A stretch of 37,640 nt of DNA from NCBI RefSeq assembly GCF_028765575.1, contig NZ_JARACO010000028.1:1-37640 (forward strand), in the 5' to 3' direction. The translations under genes and the position numbers were made by a program. The notes beneath the pieces are model-generated. The model was not told the DNA's origin. It worked only from the letters and a program-made list of their open reading frames with translations, and ran no database searches. Shown piece by piece: positions 17,352-24,883 of the stretch. Origin of the DNA: Aliivibrio sp. S3MY1. GTDB lineage: Bacteria; Pseudomonadota; Gammaproteobacteria; Enterobacterales; Vibrionaceae. Numbering within the stretch: position 1 is the stretch's first letter; every line of letters starts with the position of its first letter.

Positions 17352-18560
17352 ATGAGTTTATTTAAAAGCGTCTCTACCATTGCAGGTGCATCGATTATTT
17401 CTCAGATAATCGGTGCTATCTCTATTTGGCTTATTTCTCATAAGTACGATATGGCACAAGTGGGCACTTATGCATTGGTATACAGCATTGTGCTAATTGG
17501 CGCTCAAATTAGTACCTTCGCTTCTCAGTTATTACTGCCAAAACAAGACGATGAAAAACTAAGTCAAAATATTATTTTTTCATTATTACAGAGTTTGATT
17601 ATTGCTCTCCCTTATAGCTTTATAATGACCCTGTTCTTTGAGTTAAATGGGATATTGCTTTATATCCTAACGCTTTGTCATGCTTGGATCCTTGTCTCAG
17701 AGAACTTATTACTTAGAGTCGAGAATATTCGCTTGTTGGCATTTCAACGTATTTCAATTTCGCTGTTAGTTATCGCTACTGTATTTCTCACACCAACGAC
17801 TGAGCAGTTCTATCTCGGTTGGGCTCTGGGGTTATTGGCCCTTATCTCTGCTTGGCTTTTCCACTCTGTCTCTTTTTCAAAGATCACATTGTCGCACTTA
17901 TCTTTATCTAATAACCTTCAATTTATCAAAGAGAATCGAGCTCACCTTAGCGGCATTGGCAGTGCAGAAGTATTGGCAATGGCAAATAATAATTTACCCA
18001 CATTACTGATTAACTTCTGGTTTTCTCCACTCATCGCAGGTTATTTTGCTGTGGTAAATCGCTTCTGCTTAGCTCCGGTTACGATTGTTGGTAATGCCGT
18101 TCGTAACTCTATCTTCTCTAAATGGTCTATCGATTTTAGAAACAACACCTTTAACTTCCAAGAATTTAAAAAAGTACGATTAATGCTTTTTGTTCTAGGA
18201 TTGATAGCGACCGTTGGCGTGTTGATTTTTTATCCTTTAGTTATGCAATTAGGCTTCAATGATGAATGGTTAAGCTCTGTACCCACCTCTCGCTATATGC
18301 TGCCTTACCTATTCCCTGCATTGGCTATTTGTCCTTTAACGGTCATAGAGTTGGTATTTGGTTCACCAAAATATTTCTTACGTATTCAAATTGAACAGTT
18401 ACTGGTTATCACCATTGCTTTTGTCGTACTCCCTTATTTCCATAAAGATTACGCCTATTCTGTTCTTTTATTTGCCGTTCTTTCTTTTGTTCGTTACGCA
18501 TTTATCTATAGAAAAGTGAATCAACGAGCTCATTTATTAACACAGGAACATAATAAATGA
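17352..18560 (+). CDS. Wzx-type polysaccharide repeat-unit flippase
   Basis: A 402-residue, very hydrophobic protein with about 12 predicted membrane spans and the N-terminus MSLFKSVSTIAGASIISQII, characteristic of the polysaccharide synthesis/MATE-like flippase family (Wzx/RfbX). It should flip the undecaprenyl-linked repeat unit to the periplasmic face. The gene begins 7 bases after the co-polymerase stop, and its TGA overlaps the start of the next gene as ATGA. Sequence conservation in Wzx is low, so the call rests on topology, N-terminal motif and its place in the cluster. Confidence 0.85.
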   Translation: MSLFKSVSTIAGASIISQIIGAISIWLISHKYDMAQVGTYALVYSIVLIGAQISTFASQLLLPKQDDEKLSQNIIFSLLQSLIIALPYSFIMTLFFELNGILLYILTLCHAWILVSENLLLRVENIRLLAFQRISISLLVIATVFLTPTTEQFYLGWALGLLALISAWLFHSVSFSKITLSHLSLSNNLQFIKENRAHLSGIGSAEVLAMANNNLPTLLINFWFSPLIAGYFAVVNRFCLAPVTIVGNAVRNSIFSKWSIDFRNNTFNFQEFKKVRLMLFVLGLIATVGVLIFYPLVMQLGFNDEWLSSVPTSRYMLPYLFPALAICPLTVIELVFGSPKYFLRIQIEQLLVITIAFVVLPYFHKDYAYSVLLFAVLSFVRYAFIYRKVNQRAHLLTQEHNK

Positions 18561-19939
18561 TGCCATTGAATACCGGTCTATTTTTACAATTATATGCTGC
18601 TATTAGCCTTGTTCTTTGCGGAGTAACTCAATACTTCACGGGTATTTCCGCTATTTTATGGCTGCCATTCTTATTAGCCTTCACAATGACAGGCCTACTC
18701 TTTTTACAGAATCGATATACGCCACTCGATCTTGATCATAAAGAAATGATTATACTCCTCTTGTTCAGTGGTTTTTTCGTTCAAGCGGTGCTGAGTACCT
18801 TTCTGCAAAATGGGGTGACCACCACAATCGTAGGCTTAAAAAATGAACTTGCACTCTCTCTAATTTTATTCTGTCTATTACTACGGTTTTGCCGAGAATC
18901 CCAAATATACCGAGTAACAAAAACACTTTATTGGATTTTTTATGCCCAATTTCCTGTCGTTCTATTCCAAATATTTGTCATTTTACCTAAGCGAGTCGCT
19001 GCCTATGGTGAATTTGAAAAATGGGATTCTGTCGTCGGTACTTTTGGTGGGGACCCTATGGGAGGCGGAAATACCGCAGCGATGGGACTGTTTTGTCTAC
19101 TTATCATGTTGCTCAAACTTTCAGAATACAAACATGGCCTCTGTTCATTAAAATCGACCGTTTTGCATATTGGTGCTGCATTCACTCTTTGTATCTTAGG
19201 TGAGGTTAAATTTGTGATTTTATTATCTCCTATCCTATTAGCTTACGTATGGCTAGCGCCTAGCTACATAAAGGGTATGAAGAGTTATGATATTAAAATT
19301 ATTCTCGCTATCATTGGGGGAATGTTAGTTCTAATCAGCATCGCTATTTTATTACTCTCACTCTCTTACTCTTCCGCTTTTGGCAGTGACCCAAGTAAAG
19401 GTCCGTTAGATATCTTCATCGATTCTTTAGAGTATATATTTGATCCAAACTACATTATGCCGACTGGTGAATTAGGTCGAATGACCACCATCTTTTTCTG
19501 GTTAGACAACAATAATTTTTATGGTCTTCCAAATGTACTATTTGGTTATGGATTAAATACCACAAACCACGGAAGTGCGGTCTCTCCTGGTTTTCTAAAT
19601 ATCCTTTTTAATGTCATTCTCGATACTACGGCGCTAAGTGTTCTTTTGTGGGAATTAGGGATTATTGGTACTTTATTTTTCATTTCAATGACACTTTATA
19701 TTCTTCGAGTCTGTAAACCTACACCTCTATTTAATCGAAATGATGTGGCATCAGAAGACATTAGGTTGATGAGCTATCCTCCTGCATTTAACGCGTTTGC
19801 AATTGCTTGTTTATTAAGTCTGCCCTATAGCCAAATATTAATGCTGGTTCCCATGCTTCAATTTCTTTTTTATCTATCGCTAGGATCTAATCTAGTGATC
19901 CGAAAATCTCTAATTACGGCGGCTAAACACCATGACTGA
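18557..19939 (+). CDS. Wzy-type polysaccharide polymerase (predicted)
   Basis: A 460-residue membrane protein with about 10-12 hydrophobic spans and a large polar loop between about residues 270 and 340 (SDPSKGPLDIF through NHGSAVSPGF). That layout suits a Wzy polymerase, which joins repeat units at the periplasmic face. There is no signature motif I can use to separate it firmly from an O-antigen-ligase-like protein. It overlaps the flippase gene by four bases (ATGA) and the next glycosyltransferase by eight. As the only polymerase candidate in the cluster, and with PglL-type protein encoded elsewhere, Wzy is the most economical role. Confidence 0.72.
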   Translation: MMPLNTGLFLQLYAAISLVLCGVTQYFTGISAILWLPFLLAFTMTGLLFLQNRYTPLDLDHKEMIILLLFSGFFVQAVLSTFLQNGVTTTIVGLKNELALSLILFCLLLRFCRESQIYRVTKTLYWIFYAQFPVVLFQIFVILPKRVAAYGEFEKWDSVVGTFGGDPMGGGNTAAMGLFCLLIMLLKLSEYKHGLCSLKSTVLHIGAAFTLCILGEVKFVILLSPILLAYVWLAPSYIKGMKSYDIKIILAIIGGMLVLISIAILLLSLSYSSAFGSDPSKGPLDIFIDSLEYIFDPNYIMPTGELGRMTTIFFWLDNNNFYGLPNVLFGYGLNTTNHGSAVSPGFLNILFNVILDTTALSVLLWELGIIGTLFFISMTLYILRVCKPTPLFNRNDVASEDIRLMSYPPAFNAFAIACLLSLPYSQILMLVPMLQFLFYLSLGSNLVIRKSLITAAKHHD

Positions 19940-20930
19940 TCACTCTTTCATCTCGGTTATTATTAAAACCTATAACGAAGAAGCAGGTATAGCTAAAACC
20001 ATTAGTAGTATTCAGCAACATATAGGTGACTTTCCGCACGAAATCATTGTGGCAGATAGTTTATCAACGGATAAAACCCAAGAAATTGCGACGGCATTAG
20101 GGGTCACCGTTGTATCCTTAACTAATGCTTCAGATCGTTGCTGCGGCGTAGGCCATCAACTTGGCTATCTTCATAGTAAAGGCGAGTACTTACTTCTTCT
20201 TGATGGAGATATGGAACTAGAAGACGGCTTTATCCGTCATGGTATTGATTTCCTTTCAACACACCCTGATTACGCTGGCGTTGCAGGCGCTGTAGAAATG
20301 GATGATGTTGACAGTTATGAATTCAAATCTCGAAAACAACGACTTCACCAAATATACCCACTAGGGGACTGTTCTCATTTAGGTGGCGGTGGTTTATATC
20401 GTAAAAGTGCCATTGATGATATTGGCTATTTAACTAATCGCAATCTTCACGCTTATGAAGAGTCAGAGTTGGGTATGCGTTTAGGTTTGGCAGGTTATAA
20501 GCTACATCGACTTGATGTACCCTACTTTTCTCATACTTCTTATACTATGTCCTCATTAGAGCTCATGAAACATCGCTGGAAAGGTGGCTATTTATTTGCA
20601 TCAGGCGAGCTGCTTAAAGGCTCGTTTGGAACACCATTATTTAAAAAAGCATTAGGCACGATCAAAAATGAAGCTATTTTCACACTTTATTTAATAATAC
20701 TGTTCATTAGTTTAGTTACTTTAAATCCATTTATGGTGGGCTTTGTCTTATTACCATTGCTGGCATTCATTGGATTAAAAGCCATTAAGAATCGTTCACT
20801 AAAGGATGCATTACATAGTGTTATCAACCTCTCGGTCTTCTCAGTAGGACTTATTCGAGGATTATTCTTACCATTAAAAGATCCAAAACAACCACCACCA
20901 CATAAAATGATTAATGAGGCTAAAAAATGA
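19932..20930 (+). CDS. Family 2 glycosyltransferase with C-terminal membrane segment
   Basis: A 332-residue GT-A fold, family 2 glycosyltransferase. The N-terminus SVIIKTYNEEAGIAKTISS is the nucleotide-sugar binding region, IIVADSLSTDKT follows, and LLLDGDME near residue 91 supplies the metal-binding DxD. A later HAYEESELGMRL (about 173) matches the ED/E catalytic region. The C-terminus has hydrophobic spans (about 250-305). The donor and linkage cannot be told from sequence. It overlaps both neighbours by a few bases (8 upstream, ATGA downstream), so it is tightly co-translated. Confidence 0.87.
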   Translation: MTDHSFISVIIKTYNEEAGIAKTISSIQQHIGDFPHEIIVADSLSTDKTQEIATALGVTVVSLTNASDRCCGVGHQLGYLHSKGEYLLLLDGDMELEDGFIRHGIDFLSTHPDYAGVAGAVEMDDVDSYEFKSRKQRLHQIYPLGDCSHLGGGGLYRKSAIDDIGYLTNRNLHAYEESELGMRLGLAGYKLHRLDVPYFSHTSYTMSSLELMKHRWKGGYLFASGELLKGSFGTPLFKKALGTIKNEAIFTLYLIILFISLVTLNPFMVGFVLLPLLAFIGLKAIKNRSLKDALHSVINLSVFSVGLIRGLFLPLKDPKQPPPHKMINEAKK

Positions 20931-22132
20931 AAATTCTATTAGTTAATAAATTTTTCTTTATGAAAGGTGGCGCAGAAACCGTCTATTTTCAAGAACGTGA
21001 GATGTTACTTTCTGAAGGTGTAGAGATCGTTGAATTTTCAATGCAGCATGAAAAGAACCTTGAATCTGATTACGCCGATTTTTTTGTGCCAAATGTCGAT
21101 TATTATCAAGAGCAATCCATTAAAGATAAAATTGAAACCGCAATTAACTTTATTCACAATGCTCAAGCTTGCGAGAAGCTCACCGCACTACTAGAACAAG
21201 AAAAACCAGATTTAGTCCATTTTCATAATATTTACCATCAATTAACGCCATCCATTATCAAGGTAGCCAAACGGTTTGGTTGCAAAACCGTACTTACCGC
21301 TCACGATACTAAAATTGCCTGCCCAAGCTACACCATGTATCGCGATGGCCATACCTGTGAAGAGTGTGTCCATGGTTCAGTGTGGAATGCGACAAAACAT
21401 CGCTGCCAAGAAGGTTCGTTAATAAAAAGCTTTCTACTTTCAGCTGAAGCGACCTATCAAAAGGTAAGCAAAAACTATCAACAACTGGATGCGATCGTAT
21501 CTCCAAGTCGCTTTCTTAGTCGCTTTATTCAGCAAAAACTGCCCGATAACCGGATCGAAGTAATTGTAAATGGCATTGCTGAAGACGTTTCTTTAGAAGG
21601 AACAAGTGACCAAGGTTATTTCCTTTACCTTGGTCGATTAAGCCAAGAAAAAGGCGTCCCTACCTTAGCGAAAGCTCATCAATTAATGTCTGAAAAAGCA
21701 GGTTTAAAAATTGTGGGGGATGGCCCTGAATTTAATCAATTAAAAGCGACTTACCCAAGCGCAGAATTACTCGGCTTTAAAAGCGGTGAGGAACTACTTA
21801 CTCTAATTAAGGAAGCCAAAGCGGTAATAGTGCCATCGGAATGCTATGAAAACTGCTCAATGTCAGTTATCGAGGCGATGTCTTATGGCAAACCTGTCAT
21901 CGGTTCTAAAATTGGTGGCATTCCTGAACAGATCCGAGAGGGTATTGATGGCTATTTATTTGAAGCTGGGAATGCACAAGCCCTTGCTAATGCATTAGAT
22001 TTATTAGTAAAAGAACCAAATAAAACCATTGATATGGGAAATAATGCGAGAGAGCGCTTTTTAAGTAAGTACACACTAACCAAGCATAAGCATGATCTAT
22101 TAAACCTATATCAAGACCTATTAAAAGGATAA
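20927..22132 (+). CDS. Family 4 glycosyltransferase
   Basis: A 401-residue GT-B fold, family 4 glycosyltransferase. The N-terminus MKILLVNKFFFMKGGAETVY has the usual glycine-rich loop. The C-terminal half has FLYLGRLSQEKGVPTL (about residue 227) and the E-x7-E element PSECYENCSMSVIEAMSYG (about 303-320), the retaining GT4 signature. A cysteine-containing insert at about 130-165 (CPSYTMYRDGHTCEECVHG) is seen in a subset of GT4 enzymes and could bind metal, which is only inference. It joins the polysaccharide repeat unit; acceptor and sugar unknown. Its start overlaps the upstream stop (ATGA). Confidence 0.9.
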   Translation: MKILLVNKFFFMKGGAETVYFQEREMLLSEGVEIVEFSMQHEKNLESDYADFFVPNVDYYQEQSIKDKIETAINFIHNAQACEKLTALLEQEKPDLVHFHNIYHQLTPSIIKVAKRFGCKTVLTAHDTKIACPSYTMYRDGHTCEECVHGSVWNATKHRCQEGSLIKSFLLSAEATYQKVSKNYQQLDAIVSPSRFLSRFIQQKLPDNRIEVIVNGIAEDVSLEGTSDQGYFLYLGRLSQEKGVPTLAKAHQLMSEKAGLKIVGDGPEFNQLKATYPSAELLGFKSGEELLTLIKEAKAVIVPSECYENCSMSVIEAMSYGKPVIGSKIGGIPEQIREGIDGYLFEAGNAQALANALDLLVKEPNKTIDMGNNARERFLSKYTLTKHKHDLLNLYQDLLKG

Positions 22133-22136
22133 CAAG

Positions 22137-23261
22137 ATGACAGATAAAATTACCGTCATAGGCACTCGCGGGATCCCGAATGTATTGGGGGGCGTAGAAA
22201 CCCATTGCCAGCACCTTTATCCTGAAATTCATCGTCAATTTGGTAGTGATATTTGTGTTATCGCCCGTTCACCTTATGTCGATTATAAAAAATCAAGCTA
22301 CAAAGGGGTTAATACAAAATCTGTTTGGGCTCCAAGAAAGAAATCATTAGAAGCCATTATTCATTCAATTCTCGCTTCTTTTTCTACGCTTTTTGATCAA
22401 TCGAAAATTGTACACGTACACGCTATTGGTCCCGGTCTTGTTGTGCCATTACTTCGCTTGTTAGGAAAGAAAGTCATTTTCACTCACCATGGTCCAGATT
22501 ATGATCGTCAAAAATGGGGAGGATTTGCTAAACGCATTCTTCAACTTGGTGAAAAGTTAGCGGCTACTTACGCCAATGAAGTGATTGTTATTTCAGAAGT
22601 AATTAATGACATTATCAAAGAAAAGTACAATCGTCATGATGCTCACCTTATCTATAATGGTGTCGATCTACCAACCCCATTAGCACAAGATAAAATAGAC
22701 TCAACGTTAAGTGAGTTTTCATTAACCTCTGGTCATTATTTTGTTGCTGTTGGCCGATTTGTGGAAGAAAAAGGATTTCACGATCTTATTGAAGCTTACC
22801 AGCAAGCTAACCTTAATATTCCATTGGTTATAATGGGCGATACCGATCATCCAACCTCTTATAGTGACAAACTAAAAGAACAAGCGCGTAACGTCGATGG
22901 GGTTATCCTCACTGGTTTTCTAAAAGGTGAGCAACTACAAGCTATTTTCTCTCAAGCTAAAACCTTTGTAATGCCCTCTTATCATGAGGGTTTACCTATT
23001 GCTCTTCTTGAGGCGATGTCCTATTCGTTACCTGCAATTGTCAGTGATATCCCTGCCAATTTAGAAGTAAAGTTAAAGTCTGAAACCTACTTTCCTGTTG
23101 GGAATATAAATAAATTAAAAGAACAATTAATTCAACATACGAACAGCCCACACTCTCAAGTTAGCTATACATCCTATCTAGAACATTATGATTGGAATAA
23201 AATCGCAGCTCAAACAATGGGTGTTTATCAACATGCTCTCACAAAAAAGGCAATTAAGTGA
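22137..23261 (+). CDS. Family 4 glycosyltransferase (DUF1972-type N-terminus)
   Basis: A 374-residue family 4 glycosyltransferase. The N-terminus VIGTRGIPNVLGGVETHCQH is the DUF1972-like loop found in several rhamnosyl- and glucosyltransferases. The middle has IFTHHGPDYDRQKWG, and the C-terminal half has YFVAVGRFVEEKGFHDLI and PSYHEGLPIALLEAMSY (about residues 280-295), the E-x7-E signature. A good ribosome site (AAAAGGATAACAAG) precedes the ATG. It is the third transferase of the cluster, so with the initiating enzyme a repeat unit of about four sugars is suggested, assuming one linkage per enzyme. Confidence 0.9.
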   Translation: MTDKITVIGTRGIPNVLGGVETHCQHLYPEIHRQFGSDICVIARSPYVDYKKSSYKGVNTKSVWAPRKKSLEAIIHSILASFSTLFDQSKIVHVHAIGPGLVVPLLRLLGKKVIFTHHGPDYDRQKWGGFAKRILQLGEKLAATYANEVIVISEVINDIIKEKYNRHDAHLIYNGVDLPTPLAQDKIDSTLSEFSLTSGHYFVAVGRFVEEKGFHDLIEAYQQANLNIPLVIMGDTDHPTSYSDKLKEQARNVDGVILTGFLKGEQLQAIFSQAKTFVMPSYHEGLPIALLEAMSYSLPAIVSDIPANLEVKLKSETYFPVGNINKLKEQLIQHTNSPHSQVSYTSYLEHYDWNKIAAQTMGVYQHALTKKAIK

Positions 23262-23668
23262 TCGATAAAAAAAAGCAAAAGCTACTTGCTCATTTCTATT
23301 CATCTCTCGATGAAAATGTCATTGATTCGCTTTCAGAAGAACAAAAAAAATCCATTGAGCGCGCAATAATTGCAACTGGATTGGGATCCAACAATCGAGT
23401 TGATATCAGAAAAAGCATTTCGATTTTCAATAAACGCTACTTTTTTGTGTTTCTGCTCGGTCGAGATTATCGTCAACAGTTACGTAAAGAATCCCCTTTT
23501 GCTTTATTTATGCTCACTCTTTTAATTGCGATGGGTGTACTTGGTATATTAGGCTTGGCTATTTTTGCTTTATACTTGATTAAATCAGCAATGGGCATCG
23601 ATATCTTTCATAACTTTTCATTTGGTGTTTGGGATTGGTTTAAATCGCTTATGCCACATCAGTATTAA
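23258..23668 (+). CDS. Small membrane protein of unknown function ending polysaccharide operon
   Basis: A 136-residue protein I do not recognise. It starts at GTG 23258, which overlaps the upstream TGA as GTGA, so translation is coupled. The first 60 residues are polar and helical (MIDKKKQKLLAHFYSSLDE, LSEEQKKSIERAIIATG). One long hydrophobic stretch follows at about residues 87-113 (FMLTLLIAMGVLGILGLAIF), then a short aromatic tail ending LMPHQY. There is no enzymatic motif. Overlap with the glycosyltransferase makes a role in assembly or localisation of the polysaccharide machinery plausible, but this is inference. Confidence 0.7.
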   Translation: MIDKKKQKLLAHFYSSLDENVIDSLSEEQKKSIERAIIATGLGSNNRVDIRKSISIFNKRYFFVFLLGRDYRQQLRKESPFALFMLTLLIAMGVLGILGLAIFALYLIKSAMGIDIFHNFSFGVWDWFKSLMPHQY

Positions 23669-23735
23669 ATTTAATTTCTATGAATAGTAATAGAGAAATC
23701 ACATTAATAATGATACGAGCCGATACTTTTAATTA

Positions 23736-23800
23736 AAGCGCTTCATTTCATTATGTTTAATCGCTAAACTGCAACTATAATGATGATGCTATAAGCGCTT
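23736..23800. promoter_or_regulatory. galU promoter region with paired AAGCGCTT palindromes
   Basis: A -10 hexamer TATAAT at 23776-23781 lies about 58 bases before the galU start; its -35 match is weak. Two identical 8-bp palindromes AAGCGCTT (23736-23743 and 23793-23800), 57 bases apart, flank it, the second just downstream of the likely transcription start. No intrinsic terminator was seen between the polysaccharide operon and galU. The palindromes may be operators; the regulator is unknown. Confidence 0.45.
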
Positions 23801-23838
23801 TCTACGAATTTAAAATTTCGTCTATCTAGGACTCCCTT

Positions 23839-24708
23839 ATGATAAAAAAATGTCTTTTCCCTGCCGCAGGCTACGGCACTCGCTTTTTACCAGCAACTAA
23901 ATCGATGCCAAAAGAGATGATGCCAGTGGTAAACAAACCTCTGATTGAATATGGTGTCGAAGAAGCTATCAATGCGGGTATGGACGGGATCTGTGTCGTA
24001 ACGGGCCGTGGTAAACATTCATTAATGGATCACTTTGATAAAAACTACGAACTAGAACACCAAATTAGCGGTACTAACAAAGAAGAGTTACTTGAAGATG
24101 TTCGTGAGCTAATCGATGCAGCTCACTTTACTTACATTCGTCAACGCGAAATGAAAGGTTTAGGCCATGCTATCCTTACTGGTCGTGAGCTAGTCGGTGA
24201 TGAACCTTTTGCTGTCGTACTTGCAGATGACTTATGTGTTAATGAAGAACAAGGCGTTCTTTCACAAATGGTTGCGTTATATAAGCAATTCCGCTGCTCT
24301 ATCGTTGCTGTTGAAGAAGTACCAGATAACGAAACTCATAAATATGGTGTTATTGCTGGCGAGATGATCAAAGATGATCTTTATCGTGTAGACAACATGG
24401 TAGAAAAACCAGACCCAGGTACAGCACCAAGTAACCTTGCTATTATTGGTCGCTACATCTTAACTCCTGATATTTTTGAGATCCTAGAAACAACAGAACC
24501 AGGCAAAGGCGGAGAGATCCAAATTACGGATGCACTACTAAAACAAGCTCAATCTGGTTGTGTTCTTGCGTATAAATTTAAAGGTAAGCGTTTTGACTGC
24601 GGTAGCGTTGAAGGTTACATCGAAGCAACCAACTACTGCTATGAGAATATTTACTTAAAAGATAAAAAATCTGCAGAACTTGCAAAGCAAAAAACAGGTA
24701 AAAAATAA
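23839..24708 (+). CDS. galU: UTP-glucose-1-phosphate uridylyltransferase GalU
   Basis: A 289-residue enzyme that makes UDP-glucose from UTP and glucose-1-phosphate, the donor for exopolysaccharide, lipopolysaccharide core and galactose use. The N-terminal motif FPAAGYGTRFLPATKSMPKE (residues 7-26) is the nucleotide-binding loop; VVLADDLCV (about 129) holds the metal-binding acidic residues, and MVEKPDPG (about 188) the substrate lysine region. The size is close to the E. coli enzyme. The ribosome site TAGGA lies 7 bases before the ATG. A location directly after the polysaccharide operon makes functional sense, but it has its own promoter region and is a long-standing neighbour of uvrA in Vibrionaceae. 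Confidence 0.97.
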   Translation: MIKKCLFPAAGYGTRFLPATKSMPKEMMPVVNKPLIEYGVEEAINAGMDGICVVTGRGKHSLMDHFDKNYELEHQISGTNKEELLEDVRELIDAAHFTYIRQREMKGLGHAILTGRELVGDEPFAVVLADDLCVNEEQGVLSQMVALYKQFRCSIVAVEEVPDNETHKYGVIAGEMIKDDLYRVDNMVEKPDPGTAPSNLAIIGRYILTPDIFEILETTEPGKGGEIQITDALLKQAQSGCVLAYKFKGKRFDCGSVEGYIEATNYCYENIYLKDKKSAELAKQKTGKK

Positions 24709-24731
24709 TCCTTAATTTGCTAGCTAGAATG

Positions 24732-24762
24732 ATGCCTTGTAATTCATTACAGGGCATTTTTA
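24732..24762 (+). terminator. Intrinsic terminator after galU
   Basis: An 11-bp stem with one G-T pair (ATGCCTTGTAA 24732-24742 with TTACAGGGCAT 24747-24757), a TTCA loop and a T-run. It lies 24 bases after the galU stop and separates galU from uvrA. Confidence 0.88.
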
Positions 24763-24795
24763 TATCCCCTATAGAATCTCTCTTCTAATAATAAC

Positions 24796-24815
24796 CACTG
24801 TTTTTTTACCCAGTA
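24796..24815. promoter_or_regulatory. LexA (SOS) box upstream of uvrA
   Basis: ACTG-TTTTTTTACC-CAGTA contains the exact LexA spacing CTG-N10-CAG (24798-24800 and 24811-24813), with the flanking A before and TA after also matching. It ends just before a plausible uvrA promoter (TTGCTG at 24821-24826, 16-base spacer, AATACT at 24843-24848). uvrA is a standard SOS gene, so LexA control is expected. Confidence 0.65.
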
Positions 24816-24883
24816 TTCCTTTGCTGTTTTAACACTCTGTGCAATACTTATCCTCTAGTTATTCTTTAAGTAGAGAGAGTTCC

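Noticed and set aside
23671-23700. ATTTCTA...TAGAGAAAT inverted repeat after the polysaccharide operon as a terminator
   Set aside because: The stem is short and AT-rich with a bulge and has no T-run, so I do not call a terminator; read-through into galU is possible.
24839-24883. Longer UvrA start 15 codons upstream
   Set aside because: The extra residues are not typical of UvrA, would cover the -10 region and lack a ribosome site; the ATG at 24884 gives the conserved N-terminus.
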